Positions 22,323-33,752 of a stretch of DNA of 64,000 bases are shown one piece after another. The stretch is from positions 496,001-560,000 of the forward strand of contig WTXI01000019.1 in NCBI GenBank assembly GCA_022376515.1, read 5' to 3'. Origin of the DNA: Lactifluus volemus. Taxonomy: Eukaryota > Basidiomycota > Agaricomycetes > Russulales > Russulaceae. A model generated the notes under the pieces. That model was not told where the DNA came from. It was given only the letters and a program-made list of their open reading frames with translations, and made no database searches. The translations under genes were made by a program, and so were the position numbers. Position 1 is the stretch's first letter; each line of letters begins with the position of its first letter.

Positions 22323-23126
22323 GGACCAAACGTGGGGGTGATGCTAGCAGGACACTAGCAAGGGGTATCATGGAGGTCATCCGTTCATTGACAGCCTTAT
22401 AATGTAAACGTATTACAATTATGTTACAGGCACGCTTTGCTTTGTCAATGGAACGCCTGAACACCACGGCAATGTCAGCTTGCCCATAAGGTCGTACTAA
22501 GCCCGGTCTGGTGAATGTACTAGTAGTGGCGCTGTTAGTCTCGCTGATTACCAGTACAGGAGACAGCGGACCGTCTGTCCTTGCCCGACCTATTTTACCA
22601 TGGTCATGTCACTGACGGAGGTTGAAGATCTCTACTGAACTTACTTAGCACTGAGCTACACTGTCCAGTGGCAACTCAACCGGTGGGCCCAGTGACCGAG
22701 ACTCAAGCGCTCAAGCGTTCAAACGTTCAAACGTTCAAGTTCGCAGCGCGTTTGTTGGCGTGTGACATTGCGTGACGTGCTGTCAGCACTGCAGCATCAC
22801 ATGATTCGAAGTTCTGCCCAGCTACAGACTGCGGATAGTCCTTAACAATCAAAGGGATGTACGCGCACCGAGACTCTCTGTACATAGTCAAACAACCACG
22901 TCCCTGAGCCTCAATTCGCCCAAAAAGTAAATTAGTATAGGGGTACATGTGCACATTACGGAAAGATAAGAACCAGTTGAGTAACTTGAGTTGACCAGTC
23001 AGCGTGACTGCCTACCCAAAAGCCTCACTAATTCCTACATCTACGACCTGAGAAGCAAAGACTGAAAACAACAGATATTACCCAACCAGATCTTGCAATC
23101 AACAAATTAACACAAGAGCGCAGATA
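22323..23126. other. Spacer: U6 promoter and U7 3' flank
   Basis: TATA box at 22395-22403. Subfamily B upstream module at about 22500-22640. A short tandem run of 'caagcgttcaaacgttcaaacgttcaag' lies at 22706-22740. The 3'-flank module of U7 lies at about 22760-23126. No gene supported. Confidence 0.6.
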
Positions 23127-24508
23127 TCAAACGGTAGGCAAAGCACTGTATGTTGGTGGTGGTGAAATTGGCATGTCGGACAGGGTGTGCCCCATGTCGG
23201 ATGTTGCAGGTACCTGGGTATGGGACTTTGGCTCAGGATTGGCTCCCTGGCGACAGGGGAATGTGGATGGGTCATCCGGGTCCTGCGAACATTAGAAAGA
23301 GGGAGATCATCATAAAAAACACGCTCAAAGCAGCAAAGAATCTGAGAGAAACACGTACATAAGGCCTCATTGGCGGGGCGCGCGTCTCAGGCAAGGATGG
23401 CGGCACAAAAGCTTCACCATATGATGATTGAGGCTGGAATTCTTCGATGAGCAGCTGAGGAGCAGCATCGAACATGGGTGCAGTGAGCGAACCCTGCCGG
23501 TGCTTTCTTCGCCCCAAGAAGAAAAAGATAAAAGCAATCGCAGACATTACCACAACACCACCGACGACACCCCCCGCGATGGCACCCACATTAGAAGAAG
23601 AGCCTGTGGACTTGGATGACGTGGGCGTGGGCGAGTGGGTTGCCTTGGGTGAGGAAGACAGGGTCCCAGAGGAAGCCGGAGTGTTAATTGCCGCGCCAGG
23701 TCCCGCTTCTGGAGAATCTGAAAAGGAGGGGTGGAGCATAAGACGACCAAGTGACGGAGAAAAACGAGTGTTACAACCTCCGACGGCACGCGATTCGTCT
23801 GGATCCCAGGTGCCCTTGACCTGGGATATACATTCAGTATGCCACGAAGACGGAAGATGAGCTACCGAACCGTGACATCAATGCGCGCCCAGTAGGGCAC
23901 ATAAGTTCCATTAGGAATAGCGTAAAGGTAACTGGGAGCAAGTCTCTTTGTCAGGGCCAGAAACCCTCTTGTCACAACAGCGACTTACGGTATGGAAAGG
24001 TCACTACCACCGCAGTTTGGGATATAGTTAGACCATCTAAAAAGATATAAGTCCGGTAGGCGAGGGGTTGGTGTGGGACTTAACGATATCCATGATCCTC
24101 CCTGACATGCCGCGCATGCACTCAAGAGGGAATATACGACAGTGCTGCACTTGCACGTGGGGCCGTCATCTGGGCTACCAGTGGTCCCACTGTATGTACT
24201 TCCCGGCGAGAGGGCCGGGATGGAAGGCGCTTTCAGTTGCGAGGTGAGGATAGGAAGGTGGTACTGTACACGAGAACGATGACTGACTAAGCCAATAACA
24301 CGGCGACTCCAAAAGTGCCGCGACTGTGCACGGATCTTGACCCATAGAGTTGAATGTCTGGACGTAGGATAAGTACTGGTAAAGGAGAGCGAAACGAACG
24401 GTTTAGTCGCACCCAGTCCCACGACCCCGGGCGCGCGCAAGTGGCAGACTGAGAAAGTGCGTGACCAGAAAAGAATGACAAGGTCGTAAGTACAGCGAGT
24501 ATTGACAT
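23127..24508 (-). CDS. U7: subfamily A single-pass surface protein
   Basis: Starts at 24508 (MSILAVLTTLSFFSGHALS); a longer in-frame start at 24577 is unlikely because it would bury the signal peptide. TATA-like box at 24585-24594. Exon 3 has a longer variable segment before the CKC motif (YSGTTGSPDDGPTCKC) and lacks the usual YxGP proline. The cysteine pattern is otherwise kept (YSLLSACAAC, WSNYIPNC). The stalk contains HSPTPTSSKSTGSSS; membrane helix GAIAGGVVGGVVVMSAIAF (about 23518-23585), RRKHRQ, tail ending PPTYSALPTV at 23127. No lesion seen. Confidence 0.8.
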
Positions 24509-26033
24509 TTGTGAGGTATCAATGTGCGTAGGACGCCACGGCGGCAAGGCCACGGAGGAAGTGATCTGTTCGTTCAATTGGCAGCCTTATTATACGGTAA
24601 ATGCAGGAAAATTAAGATTCAGGTACAGGCACACTCTGCGTTATCGATATTGCATGCCTTGTTGAGACGGGCCGGTAGCGCGGGAACATTCCCGGGCAGT
24701 ACGGACAGTGTCACGGACCGGATCTAACCGGTCCAAGCGTACAATGTAGATATTCGTAGATAATTGATTAATACATTCTTTACCATTGTGCACGCTCCCT
24801 ATTCTCTCAGAAAGGACAATGATGGCATTATGTTTATTGTACATCTATTGTATGAGGCCCTAGGCCAATGCACGCTCCTTCTATGTATTTAAAGGACATT
24901 TCCCAGCTGCTATCACTTCAGTCTCTTACACATCGACTGAAGTGAGTATTACGATTACATCATCTTTTACCTTATTTGGACTCACGCGACTTTTACTTAG
25001 CGCTATCTTATCTAGGTAAATTATGATTATGAAATATAGTCTCTTACACATCGACTGAACGCTATCTTATCTAGCGTTATCTAATCTACCTCAGCCGCTG
25101 CTTTTCATCATGCCTGAACCAATTGTCGGTTTCTCGATAAAGTCCTCGTTGAGTCAACGTTGACAGTCTCCGGGGTCTCGGTGGGCTGTGGATGTTTTGC
25201 ATCAGGAAATGTGCGTGGACCTGGATAGGCCTACCTAGACAACACAGTAGCTCAGTGGGAGCAATTGCCATGATTATCCAGCTCGGGTTTCCCTCGACTC
25301 GGAGGTGTCGGTGACGTTTGCTACCCGTCCACATCGGCTCTATTCAGAAAGGCCTTATAAATACAGCGTAGAATAACGCAGTGATTGTAGATAGATCGGT
25401 GTGATAAGCGACAATTCAGTCCTTGGACAATAGACTATCTACAGTCTACTTATCTACCAGCTGCACTATTGACGACTAGATATAGATGAGCCAAATCAGG
25501 CAAAGTATCACATGAGCAGATACTCACTTCTCCTTGGCAACAGACGGCTTTCATACTATCCAAACGACATAGACGAAACGACATATAAAATGTCCATTCA
25601 ATAACTTGTATCATAACATGGTATCTTGTATGAGAGATGCATAAGACCTATTGTCTCTGATCGTACTGACGTGCGGGTCAATTGAAGACGGCCTAGTACA
25701 TGTGACGTGCTGGCAGCAGCGCATCACCGTGAGGGTTCTGAGGCCAGGTGATCTGTCGAAGTTCTGCCCAACTACAGATTTCCGGACTGTTTTCAACAAT
25801 CAATGGGATGTACGCCAGTACACGCACTTTCTCGGACAGTCTGTATGTAGTTAAATAACCGCAACCCTGAGGTAGTCGATTCCGAGTTGCCCAAAAAGTA
25901 AGTTAGCATAGAGGATATGTGTCCACATGAAAATCCTCGCTACCGCATACATCCACGACCCGCGAGGCCAAGACCGAATACGAAATATGTCAAATCAAAT
26001 CTTGCGATTCAAAACAAGACGAGAGTGACGATA
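24509..26033. other. Spacer: U7 promoter, solo LTR, U8 3' flank
   Basis: U7 TATA-like box at 24585-24594. A 451-bp solo LTR (24660-25110) splits the upstream module; its other half, with 'gttgacagtctccggggtctc', resumes at 25111. About 25330-25560 is spacer sequence also seen near 14190-14260. The U8 3'-flank module occupies about 25600-26033. Confidence 0.65.
24660..25110. mobile_element. Solo LTR (451 bp), probably of a Ty1/copia-type element
   Basis: Begins TGTTGAG and ends CATCA (TG..CA termini) and is flanked by the 5-bp direct repeat TGCCT (24655-24659 and 25111-25115). The array sequence is continuous if the segment is removed. It contains a TATA-like 'tatttaaag' (about 24885) and a repeated 'cttacacatcgactgaa' (24925 and 25041). 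The assignment to copia rests only on the TGTTGAG start; a gypsy-type LTR is possible. Internal recombination between two LTRs would explain the solo state. Confidence 0.75.
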
Positions 26034-27391
26034 TCAAACAGTGGGCAAGCCACTGTATGCCGGTGGTGGTGAAGTTGCCATGTCGGCTAGGGTGTCTCCA
26101 GTGTTGGACGGTGCGGGTACCTGGGTGTCGGCCCTTAGCACAGGATCAGTTCCTTGGTTCCAGGGGAACGTGGATGGATCTTCCGGGTCCTGCGAATATA
26201 GAAACGAGGGGGAACATGAGATCATGCACGGGTCTGCGACAAAGACAAAGAAACACGCACGTAAATCCTGATTGCTGGGGCGCGAGAGTCAGGCAAGGGT
26301 GGCGTCACAAATGGTCCGCCTTCGGATGATTGAGGCCGGACTTCATCCATCAACGGCTGTGGGGTAGGATCGAACACGGGTGCGGTGGGCGAACCTAGCC
26401 GGCGCTTTCTTCGCCCCAAGAAGAAAAAGATAGAGGCGATCGCAGAGATTACTACAATACCACCGACGATGCCCCCCGCGATGGCACCCACATTAGAAGA
26501 GCCTCCGGACTTGGATGAGGTGGCAGTGGGCGAGTGGGTAGCCTTGGATGAGGAAGACAGGATGGCAGAGGCAGAGGGAGTGTTGATCACCGCGCCAGGA
26601 CCTGCTTCAGGAGTATCTGAGAAGGAAGGAGGAGCGTAAGATGACCAAATGACGGATACAAAAGAGTGTTCCAACCTCCGACGGCACGCGATTCATCTGG
26701 ATCCCAGGTGCCCTTGACCTAGGGTACATAATCAGCATGCCACGAAGACGAAAGATGAGCCAACGAACCGTGATATCGATGCGCGCCCAGTAGGGTACAG
26801 AAGTTCCACTAGGAATGGCGAAAACGTAACTGGGAGCAAGTCTCTCTGTCAGAGCCAGGAAACCACTTGTCACAACAGCAACTTACGGTCTGGAAAGATC
26901 ACTACCTGAGCAGTTTTGGATATAATTAGACCATCTAAAAAGATATAAGTCCGGTAAGCGAAGGGTTGATGTGGGACTTACGATATCCATGATCCTCCCT
27001 GACATGCCGCGCACGCACTCAAGAGGGAATATACGACGGTGCTGCACTTGCACGTGATGCCGTCGTTGACGCGAGGACCACTGTACGAATATCCCGGCGG
27101 GATGGCCGGGATGGGACTCGCTGTGTGAGGTAAGGATGAGGAGGAGGTACACGATAGAGATGACTGACAATCATAACACGGGTTCGCTAAAGCCGCTGTG
27201 ACTTCGCACGGACTCTGATCCATCGAGTTATATGTCTTGTATGTAGGATAAGTGAATGGGGGACAACGAAAACTGTTTAGCCGCACCCAGTCGAACGATG
27301 CCAAGGTGCAAATGGCAGAGGACTTTAAGAACTGAGAAAGTGCATGACGAGAAAAGAACGACAAGGTCGTAAGTACAGCGAATATCGACAT
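26034..27391 (-). CDS. U8: subfamily A single-pass surface protein
   Basis: Starts at 27391 (MSIFAVLTTLSFFSRHALSQ) with TATA box at 27468-27477. The mature N-terminus is a little longer (FLKSSAICTLASFDW). The ectodomain has YNSMDQSPC, CYD, YSGP, CKCSTVVYSLLSACAAC and WSNYIQNC. The fifth exon acceptor appears to be the third AG of CAGAGAG. Stalk with SKATHSPTATSSKSGG; membrane helix GAIAGGIVGGIVVISAIA (about 26420-26485), RRKRRLGS. The last exon, 26225 region to 26034, reads DPEDPSTFPWNQGTDPVL and ends PPPAYSGLPTV, giving the clearest subfamily A tail. No lesion seen. Confidence 0.82.
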
Positions 27392-28386
27392 TTATGAGGT
27401 ATGAAATGTGCGTGGGACGTGGAAGGGCCACGAAGGAAGTGATGTGTTCATTGGCAGCCTTGTTACAGTATAAATGCAGAAATATTAAGATTCAGGTACA
27501 GGCACACTTTGCATTATCGATTTCGATGGAATGCCTGACTGACAATGTCAGTTTGTCGATAAAATCGACGTTGACAGTCCGATATCCGGGGCCTGTGGAT
27601 GTACTAGTAGTGGCACTGATTGTGCATACATCAGGTCTTTACCAGTTACCTTGTCACGACGTTTTTTTTTTTGGAAAAACTTTTATTCTCGGTAACTAAT
27701 TTATTCGCTATCTGCCGAAACTAAGTGTCAATTGTCAGGAGATTTACCCTCAGCTTATCTTAGCGCGCTTCACGCGCAACATAAATAAGCATAGAGATCG
27801 TAAATAAATCTTGCGTGATAAGTAACGATTCAGTCCAAGTCGTTGGGCAATAGACTGTATTATGCATATCTACCCTGTGTGATAAGTGACAACTAGATAT
27901 GCTTGACTCAGGCTCGGAGAAGATAAGTAAAGGCATCGGAAGTGAGGCGGTGATGAAAAGAAGGTGAACGAGGCTCTCTGGTATGAAAGGAAAAAGAAAA
28001 TTGGGAAGACTAAGTTGTAAGGCAAGGATGAATCGATGAACGTTAGCAATCTCCGAAGTTGCGTGCACCTTCAGAAAGCTTCAGAGGATGCTCGCGATCT
28101 CTTCTAGAGATCATTAGTCCGTCAGACTAAAGTTTGGGTGTGGCGCAAGGCACAGCTCACAGCAAACACAAGAACAGAGCAGAAGTTACCGTACCGAGCG
28201 AAAAAGGGAGGCTGCAGATGACGGATCTTTGGCCGAGGTGTAAATGCTTCGCGCAAAGGCGATCGTGGTCCTTTCATAGGAATCTTGAGAATCATCCAGA
28301 AATCACGGCGAAAACAGAGGGATAGAGGAAAGTGCATATGAATGGAGGTTTCGAGTCCAGCCACTTGGCTGACCTTACACTAGGGA
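27392..28386. other. Spacer: U8 promoter and unrelated DNA that replaces the 3' half of U9
   Basis: TATA box at 27468-27477; subfamily A upstream module near 27545-27605. A 13-T run begins at about 27662. From there to 28386 the sequence is largely unlike other spacers except 27790-27905 (shared 'agagatcgta.ataaatctt' block). It has no recognisable gene and ends abruptly against U9 exon 7. Confidence 0.5.
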
Positions 28387-29240
28387 AGATGGAACGACAA
28401 GGGATGTCTATTTCCAAGTCCCGCTGTTGATGATCGCGCCAGGAGGTACCTCAGGACGATCTGAAAAGGGGAGCGTACTACTTGAATGTGGCTGAGTGAT
28501 GGAGAAAGAAGCGTTCCTACCACCGACAGCATACGATTGACTGGAATTCCAGGTACCCTGAACCTGCGATATACGGTCAGTATGCAGCGACGACGAAAGA
28601 TGAATGACAAACTGTGACGTCAATAAGCGCCCAATAGGGCACACGGGTTCCTTGAGGGACAGGATTAACGAAACTGAGATAATATTCTCTGTCAGGGCCA
28701 GGAATCCTCTTACCACAACGGTCGACTCACGACGAAGCAGACGGCTCTCCAGTTGTGCAATTGGTCGAATAATCATACCACCTACAATGAGATAAGCCCA
28801 GAAGGCGAGGGGTGGGTGTGAGACGTACCTGAACCACCCTGATCCCTGGCACGCGTCGCATGCACTCAAGAGGGAATATACAACTGTGCTGCACTTGCAC
28901 GTGGTGTTTTCATGAGCGTCAGGGCCGCCGTACTCGTATCCCTGCGGGAGGGGACCGATGGCAAACGCTGTGCGAGGTGAGGATGGGATGTGGCGCATGA
29001 GAAAGACGACTGACAGCCCTGGTAACACGTTGACTGGAGGAATGCTGCGACTGTACACGGATTTTGACCAATTGAGTTGAATGACTAGGACCAACGATCA
29101 GTAAATGATAGGGAAATAAATTGGTTCAGCCGCACCCATCCCAATGACGACACGGTGCAATTGGGAGCGGTGACTTGAGCCTGAACAAGTGCATAGGCAG
29201 TAAAGAGCGACAAGATCGTAAGTACAGCAGATGTTGACAT
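28387..29240 (-). pseudogene. U9: truncated subfamily B gene, ectodomain only
   Basis: Starts at 29240 (MSTSAVLTILSLF..) with TATA box at 29324-29333. Exons 1-6 are normal (FNSIGQNPC, CGG-like block, YGGP, TTCKCSTVVYSLLSACDAC, WYDYSTNC, RVPYWALIDVT, VQGTWNSSQ). Exon 7 starts DRPEVPPGAIINSGTWK and meets a TAG where the intact genes read TGG ATG TCG. About 25 bp later, near 28387, homology to the family ends. The stalk, membrane helix and tail are gone. If expressed it would give a secreted, unanchored ectodomain of about 160-170 residues. More simply it is a decaying copy, but the ectodomain has no other stop. Confidence 0.78.
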
Positions 29241-30488
29241 TTGTAAGGGACCAAACGAGCGGGTGATGCTAGCAGGACACTGGAAAGGGATGTCACGGAA
29301 GTGATTCGTTCATTGACAGCGGTCTTATATAAATGCGGCGTAGTATTTCAATTCAGTGACAGGAACACTTTTCTCTGTCTATGGAACGTCTTGGCACCAC
29401 TGGGAATGTCAATTTGTCCATAAGATCCTCTGACAGCCTGAGCCCGGTCTAGGCCCGGGGAACGTGCTAGTAGTGGCGCTGTCACTGTCTGTCTCGCTGA
29501 TTACCAGTACAGGAGATAGCGGAGCGACTGTCCTTGTTCGACCTGCTTGACGATGGCGATGTCGCTGATGGAGGTTGAAGGTCTTTACTGAACTTACTCT
29601 TAGCATCGAGTCACACTTGCCAGTGGCAACTCACCCAATTCGCGTGCCAGTGTGTGACATCGCTGCGTGGGACTATGTGACACTCTTTTGACTCACGGTC
29701 ACGGTTGGACTACGCATTTTAGTTGACTGTACTAGTAGTCATGCAGTAATTACTGAAGAACAATGCAACACCGCTACATGGATTATTGGTACCCTGTGTC
29801 AAAATAACGACTAAAATCACTAGATATGCTTGAGTCAAACTAGGTAAAGTATCAAATACTCACTGCATCGTTGATAATACTGAAATGAGTGTCGCAACTC
29901 GCAAGGCGTGTCGAGAACTACTGCCGTGTATACTGTCGAAACTGTATATACGAAATGACATAATATGGAGCATCTATTTTGTAACTTGTATTGTGACGTG
30001 CTATCCAGTGTGAGAGATGCATATGGCATATTGTCTCTGATCACAATGCCAGTGATGCGCGGACCGTGTCTTAACAAGTCCTACTGTTCTGTGTTTATCA
30101 GTGGCACCCGGGCCGCGACGTGCTCGCAGGAGCGCAACTGGGTGAGAGTTCTGAGGCCAGTCTGTGTCAGTGATCGGTCGAAACGTTTCCCAGCTACGGA
30201 CTACGGACTGTTCCTGTTCTCAACAATCAATAGGATGTACGCGCAGCCAGACTCGCTGTATATTGTTAAATAACCGCGACATGAGGGGATCAATTCGCCC
30301 AAGAAAGTAAGTAAGTTAGCATAGGGCTGTGTACACAGTACAGAAAGCTGGAGTTGAGCAGTCAGCGTGACAGCCTACCCAAAAGCCTCACCACTGCATA
30401 CATCCACGACCCGAGAGGCAAAGACCAAAAAAGAAAGATGTGATCCATTGAAATCTTACGATAATTCAATGCAAGGCGAGTGACGGTA
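29241..30488. other. Spacer: U9 promoter and U10 3' flank
   Basis: TATA box at 29324-29333. Subfamily B upstream module about 29460-29600, with TGACTCA at 29689-29695. The U10 3'-flank module runs from about 29930 to 30488. The whole spacer is closely repeated at 35175-36268, marking a tandem block duplication. Confidence 0.7.
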
Positions 30489-31894
30489 TCAAACAGGGGG
30501 AAAGCCATGATATCCTAGTTGCCGTGACGTTTGAGTGCTGGCTACGGTGCTTCCAGTGTACATATTGGGTACGTCGGTATAGACCCCTGCGGCGGGGGCG
30601 GGAACTGTACCTTGGTACCCAGGGAACGTAGTTGGGTCATTCGGGTCCTATGCATATAGAGAAAACAGGGAAACTATGAGCACATAGGCTCTGCGACAGA
30701 GACGTAAAATCGCGCACGTAAAGCTTGATCGGTGTGGTAGGCGTGGTAGGCAAGGATGGCGGCACAAATGCTCCATCATCAGGTGGTGGAGACTGGACTT
30801 GCTCCATGATGGGCTGTGGGGTACCACCGTACACAGCGGCAGTGTGCTGCCCCAGCTGGGGTCTTCTTCGCCACAAGAAGAAAAATATGACAAGAGCGGC
30901 CGCAGAGACTGCTACAAGACCACCGGCGACACCCCCTGCGATAGCACCGACTTTAGAAGAGCCTCCAATACTGGACGAAGAGGATGAGGTGGAAGTGACC
31001 GCCGGTTGGGAAGACGAGGTGGAAGAGGAAGTAGAGGCCGTGACTGTTGAAGATGGAACGACAGAGGATGTCGATATCCAAGTCCCGCGGTCGATGATCG
31101 CGCCAGGAGGTGCTTCAGGAAGACCTGAAAAGGGGAGCCTTTTAATTGAGTATGACTGAGTGACGGAGAAAGGAGTGTTCATACCACCGGCAGTATACGA
31201 TTGATTGTAATCCCAGGTGCCCTCAATCTGGGATATACGGTCAGTACGCAGCGACGGCGAATGATGAGTGACGAACTGTGACATCAATAAGCGCCCAATG
31301 GGGCACGCGTGTTCCAGCAGGAACAGGATTAGGGAAACTCAGAGAATAGTCTCCTTCAGGACCAAGAAACCTCTCATGAAAACGATCGACTCACGATGAG
31401 GCAGACACCTTTCCACTTGTGCAGTTTGTCGAAAAATATGCCCAACTAAAAAGAGATAGGCCCAGAAGGCAAAGGGTGGGTTTGAGACATACTTAAACCA
31501 CGTATCTCCCTGGCACGCGTCGCATGCACCAAGAAGGGAATATTGGACTGTGCTGCACAAGCACGTGGCACCGTGAGAGTTAGGACCACTGTACGCGTAT
31601 CCCTGTGGAAGGGGCTGGAGTGCCCATGCTGTGCGAGGTGAGGATGGGATGTGGTGGACGAGAAGATGACTAACAGCCCCCGTTACAAGTTGACAGTAAA
31701 AATGCTGCGACTTCACACGGACTTTGACCAATCGAGTTGAATGTCTAGGACAAACGATCAGTAAATGATAGGGAAACAAAATGGTATAGCCGAACCCATC
31801 CATACCCCGATTCGGTGCAATCGGGATAGTAGATCTGAGCAAGTACTTGGGCAGAAAAGAGTGACAAGATCGTAAGTATAGCCGATATCAACAT
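30489..31894 (-). CDS. U10: subfamily B single-pass surface protein
   Basis: Starts at 31894 (MLISAILTILSLFSAQVLAQ); a longer in-frame start at 31990 would hide the signal peptide. TATA box at 31973-31982, and paired TGAGTCA sites at 32221 and 32319. The ectodomain carries CTESGYGW, FNSIGQSPC, YSGP, CLCSTVQYSLLGACDAC and WAYFSTNC. Variants are CLC for CKC and GLPEA at the stalk start. Long Ser/Thr stalk with TSTSSSSSSIGGSS; helix GAIAGGVAGGLVAVSAAALVI (about 30878-30950) and WRRRPQLGQH, then a tail ending YHGFPPV. It is nearly identical to U12 and is its counterpart in the duplicated block. Confidence 0.82.
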
Positions 31895-33752
31895 CTGTAA
31901 GCGACCGAACATGCGGGTGATTCTAGCAGGATGTTGGCAGGGGGTCACGGAGGTGCCTCGTTCATTGACAGCCTTATATAAACGAAGCAAAAGAATTTCA
32001 ATTCAGTTTCAGGAACGCTTTGCTTTGTCGATGGAACGCCTGGACAACCCTGGCGGTGTATAAGATGGTAGAGTCGGTGTGACGGCGTAAACCCAGTCTG
32101 GGGAATGTACTAGTAGTGGCGCTGACAGGAGATAGAGGACCGACTGTCCTTGCTCGACCTGTTTTACGATGGCCATGTCGCTGATAGAGACCTCTACTGA
32201 ACTGAACTTACTCATAACATTGAGTCACACTTGCCAGCGGCAACTCCAGCGGCAACTCGACTGGCAACTTCAGAGCTTCAGAGTGTGACATTGCGTGTGT
32301 GACACGTGACGCACACTTTGAGTCACAGTTAGGCGTCACAGTTGACCTAACTGCGAAGTCATCTGCTTCGTATTCAACCTATGTGGGCACGATAATGTCC
32401 CTCCTTATTCTTTCAACTCTATTTCTTCTCTCGTCACAAGTGAAATACTAGTCGTAGCCCACTGCCAGTGGCTATCGATGGTCATAAGGCCCATAATGGC
32501 CCGTGAGTCGGAGTGACTCGCATTATGTTGCGGCATATTGCCACATGGCAGTGATCCCTTCATCTAGCATCAGGAAAACAGTAATGGGACTTGTGCTACT
32601 AGTATGGGTTACATGGTCACTTCTAGTGCTGGTGAAGCCAGGGCCGGAGAGGGGTGTGTGCCGCAGCGTGCGTGGTGACGATATCGGATGAGCGTGGGGA
32701 GAGGAGGCTCAATTCGTTCTTCTCATTCAAGTTGACAATGTCCATTGAGTCGTTCAACAACGAGCCCTTGGTAAATACTAAGGTATATGGCTACCACTAT
32801 GCCAGTAATAATGCAAGGAAATGTGAAATGAGATAAAAAGAGTTGAAACGATTGTAGAATAGGGGTATTATGGTGACAGGATGGTACTGCTGTTTGTAAG
32901 TGAAACGGTGAGATAGTAACCTGAGACGGTCTGGGCGATCTCCCCAACTAGGAGCGATCGTTATCCAGCCTGAGGTAGCCCCCGTATGCGCGTGACTTCC
33001 TATCCGCCCTTCCCTCTGGCAAGTCCTCTCATCCCATCCCTTGATGAATACTAGTATATGCTATCTCAGTATCAATTCTCCAGAGTGTTCAAATAGCCAC
33101 CAAGCCTAAGTGGAAGCAATGACCATTGACCACATGAAGGCCTGATGAACAAGCGGCATAGATAAGCGTGGAGATCGTGGATAGATCTGTGTGATAAGCA
33201 ACTTGGGCAATAGCCTGAGGTGAATGCGTCCAAACTACTGGCCTTTATACTGCCCAACGAAACGATATAATATGAAACATCTATACTTTATTAATAAATT
33301 ATATCATAACATATCTATTATCTAGTGTGAGAGATGCATGAGACATTGTCTCTGATCATAGGCGTGGGCCGCTTGGCGGGCCGCGTCAGGGTCACGGTCT
33401 CAACAGGGCCTACATGTTCTGTGTTTATCTGTGGCACCGTGACGTGCTGGCAGTCTGAGCAGCACATCGCTGTGAGGCCAGTCAGCGTCAGTTATCGGTC
33501 GAATTTCTTCCCAGCTACAGACTACGAAGTGTTCTCAACAATCAATAGGATGTACGCGCATCCAGACGCTGTATATGTCAAAAAAATCACGACCCTAGGT
33601 AGTCAATTCGCCAAAGAAACTAAGTTAGCATGGGAGTGCGTGTACACAGTACAAAATCAGTTGACCAGTCAGCGTGACTACCCATCCACCGAAATCGAAA
33701 GATGTGATCCAATCAAATCTTACAATAATTCAACACAAGACGAGTGACGATA
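31895..33752. other. Long spacer: U10 promoter, paired TGAGTCA, U11 3' flank
   Basis: TATA box 31973-31982; subfamily B upstream module about 32095-32190; TGAGTCA at 32221-32227 and 32319-32325. About 32340-33060 is an extra spacer segment repeated at about 38090-38810 and in part at 58330-58940. The U11 3'-flank module is at about 33230-33752. No gene supported. Confidence 0.65.
32221..32325. promoter_or_regulatory. Paired TGAGTCA sites upstream of U10
   Basis: TGAGTCA at 32221-32227 and 32319-32325, about 327 and 425 bp before the U10 start. This is the core recognised by Gcn4/AP-1-type bZIP proteins. The pair recurs at the same distance upstream of U12 and U15, and single sites occur upstream of U9, U11 and U16. 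Confidence 0.5.

Noticed and set aside
28330..28385. tRNA-like T-loop 'ggtttcgagtcc' near 28345
   Set aside because: No cloverleaf or A box could be formed around it.
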